From the NCBI GenBank assembly GCA_004554385.1, contig SFMO01000126.1:1-59366 (forward strand): a DNA stretch of 59,366 nt, written 5' to 3'. The notes below the pieces were generated by a model. The model searched no databases. It saw nothing but the letters and a program-made list of their open reading frames with translations, and was not told the DNA's origin. Origin of the DNA: Ruminococcus flavefaciens. GTDB taxonomy: Bacteria; Bacillota; Clostridia; Oscillospirales; Ruminococcaceae. Below are positions 1 to 9,261 of this stretch, in pieces (position 1 is the first letter of the stretch; every line of letters begins with the position of its first letter). A program made the position numbers and the translations under genes.

Positions 1-1202
1 CCGCGTCTGAAAATGTCCGCGCCGACATCGGTCATCGTTCCAGCGATATACGCATTGCTCTGACCTCTGCCGTTGCCGTTTGCAGTAATAAAACCGTTCA
101 TACGGTAGATAGGCTGCATATGCATAGGCTTCCATATCGGACGTCCCTCTGCATTGAATTTTGCAAGGGTCTCAAGTATCTCTGTAGGACATGTCTTACC
201 ATGCTCGGAAATATATATAGGCTGATTCTCGCCTCTGACCTGTTTACACATAGCTTCCTTATTTATGAGTAAACAGCTGAGCCAGTAGTTAGGCTCACTA
301 TCCACCGGATCAAAAGGATTCATAGTTACCGGAAGTCCCTTGAATCCTTCTTTATAGCGCTCATAGATAGCCTTTTTCTGAGCAATATGCTCGTCAATAT
401 ATTTCATCTGACCGCGAACGACGCCTGCGATGACATTTGACATACGGTAATTATACCCGATCTCTTCGTGCTGATACCATGGCGCAGCCTCACGGCTCTG
501 AGTAGACCACTTGCGCACCTTGTCTGCGTCATCAATGCTGTCAGTAAGGAACATACCGCCTGATGACCCTGTGATTATCTTGTTTCCGTTGAAGCTTATA
601 GCACTGTAGTCTCCGAAACATCCTGTTTCCTTGCCCTTATATGTTGCGCCAAAGGACTCGGCAGCATCTTCGACTATATAGGCACCGTGCCTTTCACATA
701 TTCTTCTGATCGCGTCGATCTTTCCGGGAACACCGTAAAGATGTGCAACTACAACCAGCTTTACATCGGGATAAATATCAAATGCCTTTTCAAGTGCGTC
801 GGGGCACATGTTCCATGTATCCGCCTCTGTATCAATAAAAACGGCTTCACCATCCTCATACGCAACAGGGTTTACGGTAGCATCGAACGTCATATCCGAA
901 CAGAATACCTTATGTCCCTGAAGAGTTCCGCAATTCGGCTTAGGCTGACCATAAATCCTTTCGCCTGCAAGCTTTATTGCAAGATGAAGTGAAGCTGTTC
1001 CGCAGGAAAGAGCTACAGCATACTTTGTGCCGGTATACTCTGCAACAAGCTTCTCAACCTCGTTGATGTTCTCTCCTGCTGTTGTTATCCAGTTTTTCTC
1101 AAATGCATCGTTTACCCATTTCTGCTCGTCACCATGCATGGTAGGCGATGAAAGCCATACTTTCTTTTCAAATGGTTTAATGTTGCTCTTGTTTACAAAC
1201 AT
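1..1202 (-). CDS. DegT/DnrJ/EryC1/StrS family sugar aminotransferase (3' end missing)
   Basis: Partial PLP-dependent aminotransferase of the kind that makes amino sugars for surface glycans. The reading frame is open from an ATG at 1202 to the left edge (about 400 codons). The protein begins MFVNKSNIKPFEKKVWLSSP, has the SCGTASLHLA substrate/PLP-loop region, a conserved VEDAAESFG segment, and SFNGNK, whose Lys is the expected Schiff-base residue. The start is supported by AGGAG about 8 bases upstream. The bases left of the edge are needed for the C-terminus. It diverges from the dTDP-rhamnose operon, which fits a glycan locus. The exact sugar substrate cannot be read from the sequence. Confidence 0.88.
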   Translation of the reverse strand, partial: MFVNKSNIKPFEKKVWLSSPTMHGDEQKWVNDAFEKNWITTAGENINEVEKLVAEYTGTKYAVALSCGTASLHLAIKLAGERIYGQPKPNCGTLQGHKVFCSDMTFDATVNPVAYEDGEAVFIDTEADTWNMCPDALEKAFDIYPDVKLVVVAHLYGVPGKIDAIRRICERHGAYIVEDAAESFGATYKGKETGCFGDYSAISFNGNKIITGSSGGMFLTDSIDDADKVRKWSTQSREAAPWYQHEEIGYNYRMSNVIAGVVRGQMKYIDEHIAQKKAIYERYKEGFKGLPVTMNPFDPVDSEPNYWLSCLLINKEAMCKQVRGENQPIYISEHGKTCPTEILETLAKFNAEGRPIWKPMHMQPIYRMNGFITANGNGRGQSNAYIAGTMTDVGADIFRR

Positions 1203-1217
1203 CTGTTGTTTCTACTC

Positions 1218-1328
1218 CTATCCACCCAGCGTTATTGATCCGATCTGGAATCCAATGATCACCCATAAGGCAAGATCAACAAGCCTATATTTATCATTTT
1301 GCCGTCCCTGTGCGGGACAACACCTCAT
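1218..1328 (-). CDS. Possible 36-residue small hydrophobic protein
   Basis: A short frame directly upstream of the aminotransferase encodes a peptide with a polar N-terminus (MRCCPAQGRQNDKYR) and a hydrophobic C-terminal half containing ALWVIIGFQIGSI. Its stop lies just before the ribosome site of the aminotransferase. There is no good Shine-Dalgarno sequence for its own start, so it may be chance. No family recognised. Confidence 0.25.
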   Translation of the reverse strand: MRCCPAQGRQNDKYRLVDLALWVIIGFQIGSITLGG

Positions 1329-1444
1329 TTGCTTTTTTACTTCACATAAAATCCGTATAATGCTTTACATTATTTATTCCTAAAATAAAATTTTATTCTT
1401 AAATAATAAAAAGGAATAATATATATCAAAGCCTGTACGTTTCA

Positions 1445-1473
1445 ATTATACCCTTTGGCATAAAAAAAAGCAA
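1445..1473 (-). promoter_or_regulatory. Candidate sigma-A promoter of the aminotransferase
   Basis: On the minus strand TTGCTT is followed after 17 bases by a perfect TATAAT. The -35 is weak. It would give a leader of about 235 bases before the aminotransferase start. Confidence 0.4.
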
Positions 1474-1474
1474 G

Positions 1475-1870
1475 CATTAAAATTATGGAATTATAAACTC
1501 ACAAATATTTTTGGCATATTACATAAAATAATCATACAGTCAACTGTTAAAATTGCACCATTAATTATACGCCACGTCAAAACGCTTCTCTTTTTTATGA
1601 ATTGTATATCTCTGTTTGCCGCTCATTACACTATGTTTTATTGCCGAATATTCCGACTTTATAAACATATATTTCTAATTTTAACAGATTTTGTAAAATA
1701 TCAGATTGCTTTGCAGCATAATATATAATTATATAACTCTGCGTAAAGATAGATGTTCAGCAGCCCCCGATACTCACTTGACTCTTTCTTTTTTACTTGG
1801 CATAACAACTAAAATACGTCCTGCATTCCCCTTTATATGATAATAAAAGCATAAAATCAGCTTTTTGCCA
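1475..1870. other. AT-rich intergenic stretch with no recognisable gene
   Basis: This part of the divergent spacer between the aminotransferase and rfbA is strongly AT-rich. I see no open frame with a ribosome site, no strong hairpin and no repeat in it. Confidence 0.6.
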
Positions 1871-1899
1871 TTGCATTTTTACTACTAATGATGTATAAT
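1871..1899 (+). promoter_or_regulatory. Candidate promoter of the rfbACBD operon
   Basis: TTGCAT and a perfect TATAAT are separated by 17 bases, about 100 bases before the rfbA start. The -35 matches the consensus in only three positions. Confidence 0.45.
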
Positions 1900-1996
1900 A
1901 GATGATAATGGTGTTTTGTGTATTGCTGTTTTACTATGCAACATAATTAAGAATATCAATCCCATTCAATATAAAACGGATCAAGGAGAACTATAT

Positions 1997-2884
1997 ATGA
2001 AAGGAATAATTCTCGCCGGAGGCTCCGGCACAAGACTATACCCGCTGACAATGGTGACCTCCAAGCAGCTGCTTCCGGTATATGACAAGCCGATGATATA
2101 CTATCCGCTGTCCACACTGATGCTTGCAGGGATAAGGGAGATCCTTATCATCTCAACTCCAACGGATCTGCCAAACTTTGAGAGACTGCTCGGCGACGGC
2201 TCACGATATGGTATCAGCCTCAGCTATAAGGTTCAGCCAAGCCCCGACGGACTCGCTCAGGCATTTATTCTCGGCAAGGAATTCATCGGAGATGACTCCT
2301 GTGCAATGGTGCTGGGAGACAATATTTTCTACGGCAACGGCTTCGGCACTATGCTCCGCTCTGCAAAGGAAAATGCAGAGAAAAACAGCCGTGCCACTGT
2401 TTTCGGTTACTATGTTTCCGATCCCGAGCGCTTCGGTGTTGTTGAGTTCAACGAAAATGGTCAGGCTGTTTCTATCGAAGAAAAGCCCAAAGAGCCAAAG
2501 AGCAATTATGCTGTTACCGGTCTTTACTTCTACCCTTCCGGAGTAAGTGAAAAGGCTGAACAGATCAAGCCGTCAGCCCGCGGAGAACTTGAAATAACCA
2601 CACTCAATGAGATGTATCTCGATGAGAAGCTCCTTGATGTCAAGCTTCTCGGACGCGGATTCGCATGGCTCGATACAGGAACTATGGACAGCCTTGTTGA
2701 CGCAACTACTTTCGTTCAGATAGTTCAGAAGCGTCAGGGCATCGAGATATCAGCTCCTGAGGAAATAGCATTCATCAATGGCTGGATAGATAACGAAGAG
2801 CTTATCATATCCGCCAGAAAATACGGAAAATCTCCTTACGGCGAACATCTTCTGAAAATTGCGGAAGGCAATATCAAATATTAG
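1997..2884 (+). CDS. rfbA: Glucose-1-phosphate thymidylyltransferase
   Basis: Makes dTDP-glucose from glucose-1-phosphate and dTTP, the first step of dTDP-L-rhamnose synthesis. The N-terminus MKGIILAGGSGTRLYPLT carries the nucleotide-binding GGxGTRL signature, followed by SKQLLPVYDKPMIYYPLSTL, typical of RmlA. At 295 residues it has the family length. The ATG at 1997 is chosen because AAGGAGAA lies 7 bases upstream; an earlier in-frame ATG at 1916 has no ribosome site and the extra residues are not family-like. It is the first gene of four closely spaced rhamnose genes in the order A-C-B-D. Confidence 0.97.
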   Translation: MKGIILAGGSGTRLYPLTMVTSKQLLPVYDKPMIYYPLSTLMLAGIREILIISTPTDLPNFERLLGDGSRYGISLSYKVQPSPDGLAQAFILGKEFIGDDSCAMVLGDNIFYGNGFGTMLRSAKENAEKNSRATVFGYYVSDPERFGVVEFNENGQAVSIEEKPKEPKSNYAVTGLYFYPSGVSEKAEQIKPSARGELEITTLNEMYLDEKLLDVKLLGRGFAWLDTGTMDSLVDATTFVQIVQKRQGIEISAPEEIAFINGWIDNEELIISARKYGKSPYGEHLLKIAEGNIKY

Positions 2885-2895
2885 GAAGTGTAAAT

Positions 2896-3447
2896 ATGGG
2901 TAACTTTACCTTCAACGAAACCACGATCAAAGGCGTTTACATAATAGACGTCAAGGTATACGGCGACAACCGCGGATACTTTATGGAGACCTATAAGGAG
3001 TCTGATTTTAAGGCTGCCGGTCTGAACTACAACTTCGTTCAGGACAATCAGTCCAGTTCAAGAAAAGGCGTTCTGAGAGGTCTGCATTTCCAGAAAAAAC
3101 ACCCGCAGGCCAAGCTTGTTCGTGTTATGAAGGGCGAGGTATTCGATGTTGCAGTTGACCTCCGCAAGAACAGTCCCACATATGGTCAGTGGGTCGGAGT
3201 CGTTCTCTCCGAGGAGAATAAACGTCAATTCATGATACCCCGTGGATTTGCACATGGTTTCCTTGTACTCAGCGACTATGCGGAGTTCACATATAAGTGT
3301 GATGACGTATATCATCCCGAGGACGAGGGCGGTATTATTTGGAACGATCCTACGATAGGTATCGAATGGCCTGAAGCCGGCGAGATCATTCTCAGCGAAA
3401 AAGATAAGATACAGCCGCTTCTTGCAGATATAAAAATAGAATTTTAA
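2896..3447 (+). CDS. rfbC: dTDP-4-dehydrorhamnose 3,5-epimerase
   Basis: Third step of dTDP-L-rhamnose synthesis, epimerising C3 and C5 of the 4-keto sugar. The cupin-type family is evident from DNRGYFMETY near residue 25, LRGLHFQ (with the catalytic His) near residue 58, VFDVAVDLR, and FAHGFLVLSD. Its 183 residues match the usual length. It starts 11 bases after rfbA and ends 11 bases before the rfbB start, so the genes are very likely cotranscribed. Confidence 0.97.
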   Translation: MGNFTFNETTIKGVYIIDVKVYGDNRGYFMETYKESDFKAAGLNYNFVQDNQSSSRKGVLRGLHFQKKHPQAKLVRVMKGEVFDVAVDLRKNSPTYGQWVGVVLSEENKRQFMIPRGFAHGFLVLSDYAEFTYKCDDVYHPEDEGGIIWNDPTIGIEWPEAGEIILSEKDKIQPLLADIKIEF

Positions 3448-3458
3448 GGGTGAAAACT

Positions 3459-4487
3459 ATGACATTTTTTGTAACCGGTGGAGCCGGATTTATTGGCTCT
3501 AATTTTGTATTCCATATGCTTGAAACTTATCCCGACTACCGCATAGTATGTCTGGATAAGCTTACATACGCAGGCAACCTTTCAACACTTGAGCCTGTAA
3601 TGAAGAACCCCAACTTCCGCTTCGTAAAGATAGACATCTGCGACAGAGAGGCTATCTACAAGCTTTTCGAGGAGGAGAAGCCAGACATCGTTGTAAACTT
3701 TGCGGCTGAGTCGCACGTTGACCGCTCTATCGAAAATCCTGAGATATTCCTCCAGACAAACATCCTCGGCACACAGGTGCTCATGGACGCCTGCCGAAAG
3801 TACGGCATACAGCGTTACCACCAGGTATCAACTGACGAGGTTTACGGCGACCTTCCTCTTGACCGCCCTGACCTCTTCTTCACAGAGACTACACCTATCC
3901 ACACAAGCAGCCCATACAGCTCCTCAAAGGCTGGTGCTGACCTTCTGGTAATGGCTTACCACAGAACCTACGGACTGCCTGTGACTATTTCAAGATGCTC
4001 AAACAACTACGGTCCCTATCACTTCCCCGAGAAGCTTATCCCTCTTATGATAGCTAATGCTCTCGCAGACAAGCCTCTCCCTGTTTACGGCGAGGGACTG
4101 AACGTCCGTGACTGGCTCTATGTTGAAGATCATTGCCGTGCTATCGACCTTATTATCCATAAGGGCAGAGTTGGCGAAGTTTACAATGTCGGCGGTCACA
4201 ACGAGATGAAGAACATCGACATCGTTAAGCTCATCTGCAAGGAGCTTGGCAAGCCTGAGAGCCTTATCACTCATGTTGAGGACAGAAAGGGTCACGATAT
4301 GCGTTACGCAATCGACCCTACTAAGATCCACAACGAGCTTGGCTGGCTGCCTGAGACAAAGTTTGAGGACGGTATCAAGAAGACTATCAAGTGGTATCTT
4401 GAAAACCGTGAGTGGTGGGAGACTATCATCAGCGGCGAGTATCAGAACTACTATGAGAAGATGTACGGAAACCGTGCAGAGGTATAA
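3459..4487 (+). CDS. rfbB: dTDP-glucose 4,6-dehydratase
   Basis: Second step of the pathway: oxidises dTDP-glucose at C4 and removes water to give the 4-keto-6-deoxy sugar. An extended SDR protein with TGGAGFIGSNF at the N-terminus (NAD-binding), the FAAESHVDRSI segment, STDEVYGDL, and the YSSSKAGAD motif holding the catalytic Tyr/Lys. The start at ATG 3459 is preferred because AAGGGTG sits 6 bases upstream; an in-frame GTG at 3450 would overlap that ribosome site. 342 residues, normal for RmlB. Confidence 0.97.
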   Translation: MTFFVTGGAGFIGSNFVFHMLETYPDYRIVCLDKLTYAGNLSTLEPVMKNPNFRFVKIDICDREAIYKLFEEEKPDIVVNFAAESHVDRSIENPEIFLQTNILGTQVLMDACRKYGIQRYHQVSTDEVYGDLPLDRPDLFFTETTPIHTSSPYSSSKAGADLLVMAYHRTYGLPVTISRCSNNYGPYHFPEKLIPLMIANALADKPLPVYGEGLNVRDWLYVEDHCRAIDLIIHKGRVGEVYNVGGHNEMKNIDIVKLICKELGKPESLITHVEDRKGHDMRYAIDPTKIHNELGWLPETKFEDGIKKTIKWYLENREWWETIISGEYQNYYEKMYGNRAEV

Positions 4488-4490
4488 TAG

Positions 4491-5381
4491 ATGAAAGCAT
4501 TCGTAACAGGTGTAGGCGGACAGCTCGGACATGATGTAATGGACGAGCTTGTGAATCGCGGATATGAGGCTACAGGCTCAGATATACTGGAGTCAGTACC
4601 CACAGACTATCCCTATGTACAGCTTGATATAACTGATACTGAAGCAGTTGAAAAGGCAATATCCGAGGTAAGACCTGATGTGGTTATCCACTGTGCTGCA
4701 TGGACAGCAGTTGATGCTGCTGAAGATGAGGAAAACAAACCAAAGGTCAAGGCTATCAACGTTGACGGTACACAGAATATCGCAAACGTCTGCAAGAAGC
4801 TGGGCTGCAAGATGATATACATTTCCACCGATTACGTTTTCAACGGTCAGGGAACAGAGCCGTGGCAGCCCGATTGCAAAAACTATGCACCACAGAATGT
4901 TTACGGACAGTCAAAGCTTGACGGCGAGCTTGCAGTTGCAAATACTCTTGATAAGTACTTCATCGTGCGTATCGCATGGGTATTCGGCGTAAACGGCAAG
5001 AATTTTATCAAGACAATGATCAATGTGGGTAAGACACATGATGAAGTAAGAGTAGTATCCGACCAGATAGGAACACCGACATATACACTTGACCTTTCAA
5101 GACTTCTTGTTGATATGGCAGAGACCGAGAAGTATGGTTACTACCATGCCACAAATGAAGGCGGCTACATTTCATGGTATGACTTCACAGTTGAGATATA
5201 TCGTCAGGCAGGAATGTCTACAAAGGTAACACCTGTTACTACAGCTGAGTATGGTCTTTCAAAGGCAGTAAGACCTTTTAATAGTAGACTTGATAAGTCA
5301 AAGCTGGTTGAAAACGGTTTCAATCCCCTTCCTACATGGCAGGACGCACTTTCACGATACTTAAAAGAGATCGATATCTAA
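4491..5381 (+). CDS. rfbD: dTDP-4-dehydrorhamnose reductase
   Basis: Last step: NAD(P)H-dependent reduction giving dTDP-L-rhamnose. SDR fold with GVGGQLGHDV at the N-terminus, the ISTDYVFNG strand, and YGQSKLDGE, which holds the catalytic Tyr and Lys. 296 residues, family-typical. It starts 3 bases after the rfbB stop and the operon ends with a good terminator. Together A, C, B and D give a complete dTDP-rhamnose supply for wall or capsule polysaccharide. Confidence 0.96.
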   Translation: MKAFVTGVGGQLGHDVMDELVNRGYEATGSDILESVPTDYPYVQLDITDTEAVEKAISEVRPDVVIHCAAWTAVDAAEDEENKPKVKAINVDGTQNIANVCKKLGCKMIYISTDYVFNGQGTEPWQPDCKNYAPQNVYGQSKLDGELAVANTLDKYFIVRIAWVFGVNGKNFIKTMINVGKTHDEVRVVSDQIGTPTYTLDLSRLLVDMAETEKYGYYHATNEGGYISWYDFTVEIYRQAGMSTKVTPVTTAEYGLSKAVRPFNSRLDKSKLVENGFNPLPTWQDALSRYLKEIDI

Positions 5382-5393
5382 TCAGAATAACAT

Positions 5394-5426
5394 GATCCCC
5401 GAGCCTATCATCTCGGGGATTTTTTT
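5394..5426 (+). terminator. Rho-independent terminator after rfbD
   Basis: ATCCCCGAG pairs with CTCGGGGAT across an 8-base loop and is followed by a run of T. Confidence 0.9.
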
Positions 5427-5464
5427 GCTGCTCCTGCTTATTTCTTTATTCAGATATGCTCTTT

Positions 5465-6247
5465 TCAGCCAAGAGCTACATCAAGCGTCATCATTATTGT
5501 AAAACCTGCTGCAAACATAACTGCACCTGTATTTGAGTGTTTCCCCTCATTCATTTCCGGTATAAGCTCCTCCACCACTACATATATCATAGCACCTGCT
5601 GCAAAGCTCAGCATATATGGCATTGCAGGTATAATGATACCTGCCAGGAATACGGTGATGACAGCAGCTATCGGCTCCACAGCCCCCGAAAGAACGCCGC
5701 CTGCAAAGGCTCTGCATCTGCTTTTTTTCTCTGCGTGGAGAGGCATGGAAATTATAGCGCCCTCAGGAAAATTCTGTATGCCTATCCCCATTGCAAGGGC
5801 AAATGCAACTCCTGCTGTTATGTCAGCCGAACCCGAAAGATAGCCTGCGTATACAGCTCCGACAGCCATTCCCTCAGGAATATTATGAAGGGTCACTGCA
5901 AGAACCAACATAGCAGTTTTTGAAAGCCTGCCTGTACTTTCTTCGGGCATTCTGTCGCTTATATTAAGGCGCGGTATGATATGATCCAGCAGCATAAGAA
6001 ACAGTATACCACCCCAGAAGCCTGCGGCAGCAGGTAAAAATGACATTCTGCCCATTGATGCCGACTGTTCTATAGCAGGCAATATCAGGCTCCACACCGA
6101 TGCTGCTGCCATAACACCGCCTGCAAAGCCCAGAAGTGCCTGATGTACACCCCTTTTCAGCTCATGCTTTGTAAAAAACACACATGCAGCACCTGCTGCC
6201 GTGCCCACAAAAGGGATGAGAATCCCTGTTACTACATTTGTTATCAT
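5465..6247 (-). CDS. ZIP family divalent metal transporter
   Basis: Integral membrane transporter of about eight helices, probably moving zinc or another divalent metal into the cytoplasm. The hallmark HNIPEGMAVGAVYAG (metal-site helix 4) is near residue 122, and a second NFPEGAIISMPL helix follows near residue 160. A Lys/Arg-rich loop HAEKKSRCR follows that second motif-bearing helix. 260 residues fits the short bacterial ZIP (GufA-like) group. The ATG at 6247 is preceded by AAAGGAAA. It stands alone, convergent with rfbD. No Fur-type box was seen upstream, unlike the zinc ABC operon at 50.2 kb. Confidence 0.9.
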   Translation of the reverse strand: MITNVVTGILIPFVGTAAGAACVFFTKHELKRGVHQALLGFAGGVMAAASVWSLILPAIEQSASMGRMSFLPAAAGFWGGILFLMLLDHIIPRLNISDRMPEESTGRLSKTAMLVLAVTLHNIPEGMAVGAVYAGYLSGSADITAGVAFALAMGIGIQNFPEGAIISMPLHAEKKSRCRAFAGGVLSGAVEPIAAVITVFLAGIIIPAMPYMLSFAAGAMIYVVVEELIPEMNEGKHSNTGAVMFAAGFTIMMTLDVALG

Positions 6248-6373
6248 GCATATGTTTCCTTTCCCGCCGATTACTTTACGGATCGTTCAGCATAACCGTC
6301 TGTTTACATAATATTGCATTGAAAAGAAAATGGTGCATGAACACACCAATGAAGTATATTTTCGGAGCTTGAC

Positions 6374-6414
6374 AAAAAAATCACCGGGCCGTTATTTCAG
6401 GCTCGGTGATTTTC
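6374..6414 (-). terminator. Terminator of the PqqD/HprK/ABC operon
   Basis: Minus-strand reading: a stem of TCACCGAGCC with GGCCCGGTGA followed by seven T. It lies 27 bases after the stop of the nucleotidyltransferase gene. The A-run on the other side means it could work in both directions. Confidence 0.85.
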
Positions 6415-6440
6415 TGTTTAAAGCATGACAGTAATTGAGT

Positions 6441-7553
6441 TTACTGCTTTTTTTTGAGCTGATTTAATTCGCTGCTCACTGCTTTTCTGCTTGAAGTTAA
6501 TGCTCTGAATAATCTGAAAATGTAGGCAGCAGGTATTAAAAGTCTGCTCTTCCTGACCCACGGTACAGAGACCCTGAGAACACTGAGCGGTGGAAAAAGG
6601 CGCTTCCGGATATACGTTGATTTTGTCCCGTTTCCACTATGCTCAATACCATACTTGACCCTGTTTTCCATCGTACCATATGTACCGGACGTAACATAGA
6701 AATCAAGAAGTTCCTTTTCATCATCGGAAAGCTGCTCCATTGAAAACACTTTTTCCGCAAGCATACGGTTATTATATTCAAAATCTGCTATGCCGAGAGC
6801 TTTTAGCTTTGCATTGATATATTCCCAATCCAGTTTGCCGCTGAATTTATTAAGAAAAACATACGTATCCGCAATAGAACGTACTCCAGTCCCTCCAAGA
6901 GTGAAATGTTTATGCTCATGTGCAAGCATAAATAAGTAAAACTCCTCGTTGCTGAAGTGATAACCGTAACTATTGTTATCATCTTTAAGCAGTAATCTTT
7001 TAATATCTTTATACTGGTCGGCCAAAGCACCGACGTGTTTTTCCATAAAGAGTTCACCGTGCATCTCAAAATTATAAATAGGCTCCCTGACGTATTCATC
7101 GACAGCTTTCTGCTCGGTTTTCAGATGAAATCCAAGCTCCTTCATGATCTCTTTTACCTTATCGCGTCTGCTGAGATCAAAAAGTATGTCATTATCCGAC
7201 ATCTGCCTCATACCGAGCTTTGGATACCAATCCTTCAGAAGTGCCCCCTTCAGCGGCATATACCATATATGCTCAGCTTCAAGACGCTTCGTTATATTTC
7301 CGCGTTCTGCATCAAGGAGGATATTCTTGCGGATAGCCTTCTCCTTTGCCTGTGTAAAGGCATTATCCTTTATGCCTGCCGATTCGAGAGCATAGGCAAC
7401 ACACGCTGTAAGTATATGACTCTGGCAGACCTCAAAAAGCTCAGGCAGATCGAGTTTTTCGATGCGTTTCTGCTCCGGTACGATACCTTTTATCGCACAA
7501 ATTGTCAGATATATCATGTCATCTGCATTCCTGCGGAATTCAGCCTTTTCCAT
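6441..7553 (-). CDS. Nucleotidyltransferase family protein (NTP_transf_5 type)
   Basis: 370-residue protein matching the poorly understood nucleotidyltransferase family (PF14907-like) found in lasso-peptide and related maturation clusters. Key region near residues 95-125: MPLKGALLKDWYP then RQMSDNDILFD, with the G...DxD metal-binding pattern of polymerase-beta-type transferases. The remainder is helical and ends in a basic segment. It is the last gene of the six-gene operon; its ATG lies 14 bases inside the end of the ABC transporter gene, with GGAG upstream, so translation is coupled. The function could be nucleotidylation of a peptide or protein; this is inferred from family context only. 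Confidence 0.8.
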   Translation of the reverse strand: MEKAEFRRNADDMIYLTICAIKGIVPEQKRIEKLDLPELFEVCQSHILTACVAYALESAGIKDNAFTQAKEKAIRKNILLDAERGNITKRLEAEHIWYMPLKGALLKDWYPKLGMRQMSDNDILFDLSRRDKVKEIMKELGFHLKTEQKAVDEYVREPIYNFEMHGELFMEKHVGALADQYKDIKRLLLKDDNNSYGYHFSNEEFYLFMLAHEHKHFTLGGTGVRSIADTYVFLNKFSGKLDWEYINAKLKALGIADFEYNNRMLAEKVFSMEQLSDDEKELLDFYVTSGTYGTMENRVKYGIEHSGNGTKSTYIRKRLFPPLSVLRVSVPWVRKSRLLIPAAYIFRLFRALTSSRKAVSSELNQLKKKQ

Positions 7554-9261
7554 TTTCTATCACTCCGTTTTCGGTAAATTGCAGTATCCTGTCGCAGATG
7601 TCAAGTGCGGCAGGTCGGTGAGTAACGATAACGACGGTTTTGTCGGTCATATTTCTAAGGTTCTCAAGGACCTTTCTCTCGGTAGCTTCATCAAGAGCGC
7701 TGGTCGCTTCATCAAGAAGCAGAATGGGGCACTTTGAATAGACAGCTCTTGCAATTGCGATACGCTGCATCTGTCCTTCGGAAAGACCTGTTCCGCGCTC
7801 GCCGAGAAGTGTATCAACGCCGTCATCAAGCTCGCTGACAAACTCATCTGCGCAGGCTATTTTCAACGCATTGCTGATACGCTCATTATCGTGAAGACCG
7901 CTTCTGTCAGCAAAACATATAACATCACGGATAGTGCCGCTCATAAGCTGATTGCCCTGAGGAACATATGCGAACAGCCGGTGAAATTTTGCTGAAAGCT
8001 CCTCGGTATTTCCCGATATATCAGTAATATATCGGTGCCCTCCGTCGAGCTTGTAAATGCACATGAGAAGCTTAAGGACAGTGCTTTTGCCGCATCCGCT
8101 GTGACCTGTAAACGCTACATACTGTCCCCTGCCGATCTCAACGCTGACATTTTTCAGGACAGTCGGCATATCTTCCTTGCTGAGCCTGCGAACACTGTCT
8201 CCTGACGGATAATATGAGAATTCCGCATTGTCAAGTCCCATTGCTCTGAAGCTGTCACGGTAATAACCGAGAGTCTGTTCCATATCCATTGACTGAACAT
8301 CACTGTCATTCTCAAACTCTTCTATTTCCATAAGTCTCTCCGCACTTGCCGTCATAGCAAAGTACTTCGGCAAATATCCTGTTATATTGGCAAAGGGGGA
8401 CTGTATCTGGGAAATAAGCTGAGTTATTGCAGTAAGGGTACCATAGCTTATTGTGCCTGTGAGTATGCCATATCCGCAGTAGACAACACCGCCGACATAC
8501 ATTCCCTGCATACCTGTCTGGAATCCGATATTGCACAGATTGGAGAATCTGTTGCGCTTCATGCGTGATCTTTTATGTTCAGACATCCTGGCTTCGGCTT
8601 CTTCTCCGGTCTGCTGTTCGGCTGCAAATGAGCGTATCATCATCATGTTTCCCAGCCGTTCCTGAAGGAATACACGCAGTCTTCCGTCGCTCTCCTGTAT
8701 ATTCTTGTGCAGCCGTTTGAGCACCTTACGGAAACCGTATGTTGTGAAAAAAAGGACTACACCCACAGGAATAAGAATAAGTGCAAAGCGGTAATCGAGC
8801 ACTATCATCATCGCTGCTGCACTGACCATTTTTACTATCATTCCCACAAGCCCGGGGAGTATCTCCACACCGTTCTGAGAAACAACAACAGTGTCATTTG
8901 TCAGACGATTCAGCCACTCACCTGAATGAACCGCACTAACAGTGCCGAAATCCTTGGTAAGTATGTTATTCAGCAGACGCTGCTTGAAGAGGTTTTCAAG
9001 TGAGGCACGTGAGAGCTCCTCCAGCCAGCGTATTATAGCTCTCATAGCGACCTGTGCCAGAACGAGCAGAATTATCAGTATGACATTGAAGGCGAAGCCC
9101 TTCCTGTCGCCATCTACCGCATCGTCAACGATATTTCTGAGAAAAAGCGCATACAGAACTCCGCTGGCACCATTGAGCGCCTGTACAACCATGAGCCAGA
9201 AGATATTCCATTTTTTTCTGCCTGTGACACTGAACAGCCATTTTACCGCATTATTCTTCAT
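7540..9261 (-). CDS. ABC exporter, fused permease and ATPase
   Basis: 573-residue half-transporter: five to six membrane helices in the first 320 residues, then an ATPase domain with GHSGCGKST (Walker A), LSEGQMQRIAIARA (signature) and ILLLDEATSALDE (Walker B). This architecture exports lipids, drugs or peptides; the neighbours argue for a modified peptide. The start MKNNAVKW at 9261 overlaps the methyltransferase stop by 11 bases; the frame continues upstream to 9333 but that would overlap by over 80 bases and adds non-family residues. No peptidase C39 domain is present, so leader cleavage would need another enzyme, perhaps the S24/S26 peptidase of the same operon. Confidence 0.9.
   Translation of the reverse strand: MKNNAVKWLFSVTGRKKWNIFWLMVVQALNGASGVLYALFLRNIVDDAVDGDRKGFAFNVILIILLVLAQVAMRAIIRWLEELSRASLENLFKQRLLNNILTKDFGTVSAVHSGEWLNRLTNDTVVVSQNGVEILPGLVGMIVKMVSAAAMMIVLDYRFALILIPVGVVLFFTTYGFRKVLKRLHKNIQESDGRLRVFLQERLGNMMMIRSFAAEQQTGEEAEARMSEHKRSRMKRNRFSNLCNIGFQTGMQGMYVGGVVYCGYGILTGTISYGTLTAITQLISQIQSPFANITGYLPKYFAMTASAERLMEIEEFENDSDVQSMDMEQTLGYYRDSFRAMGLDNAEFSYYPSGDSVRRLSKEDMPTVLKNVSVEIGRGQYVAFTGHSGCGKSTVLKLLMCIYKLDGGHRYITDISGNTEELSAKFHRLFAYVPQGNQLMSGTIRDVICFADRSGLHDNERISNALKIACADEFVSELDDGVDTLLGERGTGLSEGQMQRIAIARAVYSKCPILLLDEATSALDEATERKVLENLRNMTDKTVVIVTHRPAALDICDRILQFTENGVIENGKG

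Noticed and set aside
3999..4532. Antisense frame over rfbB and rfbD
   Set aside because: Overlaps two confident genes and has no family-like motif.
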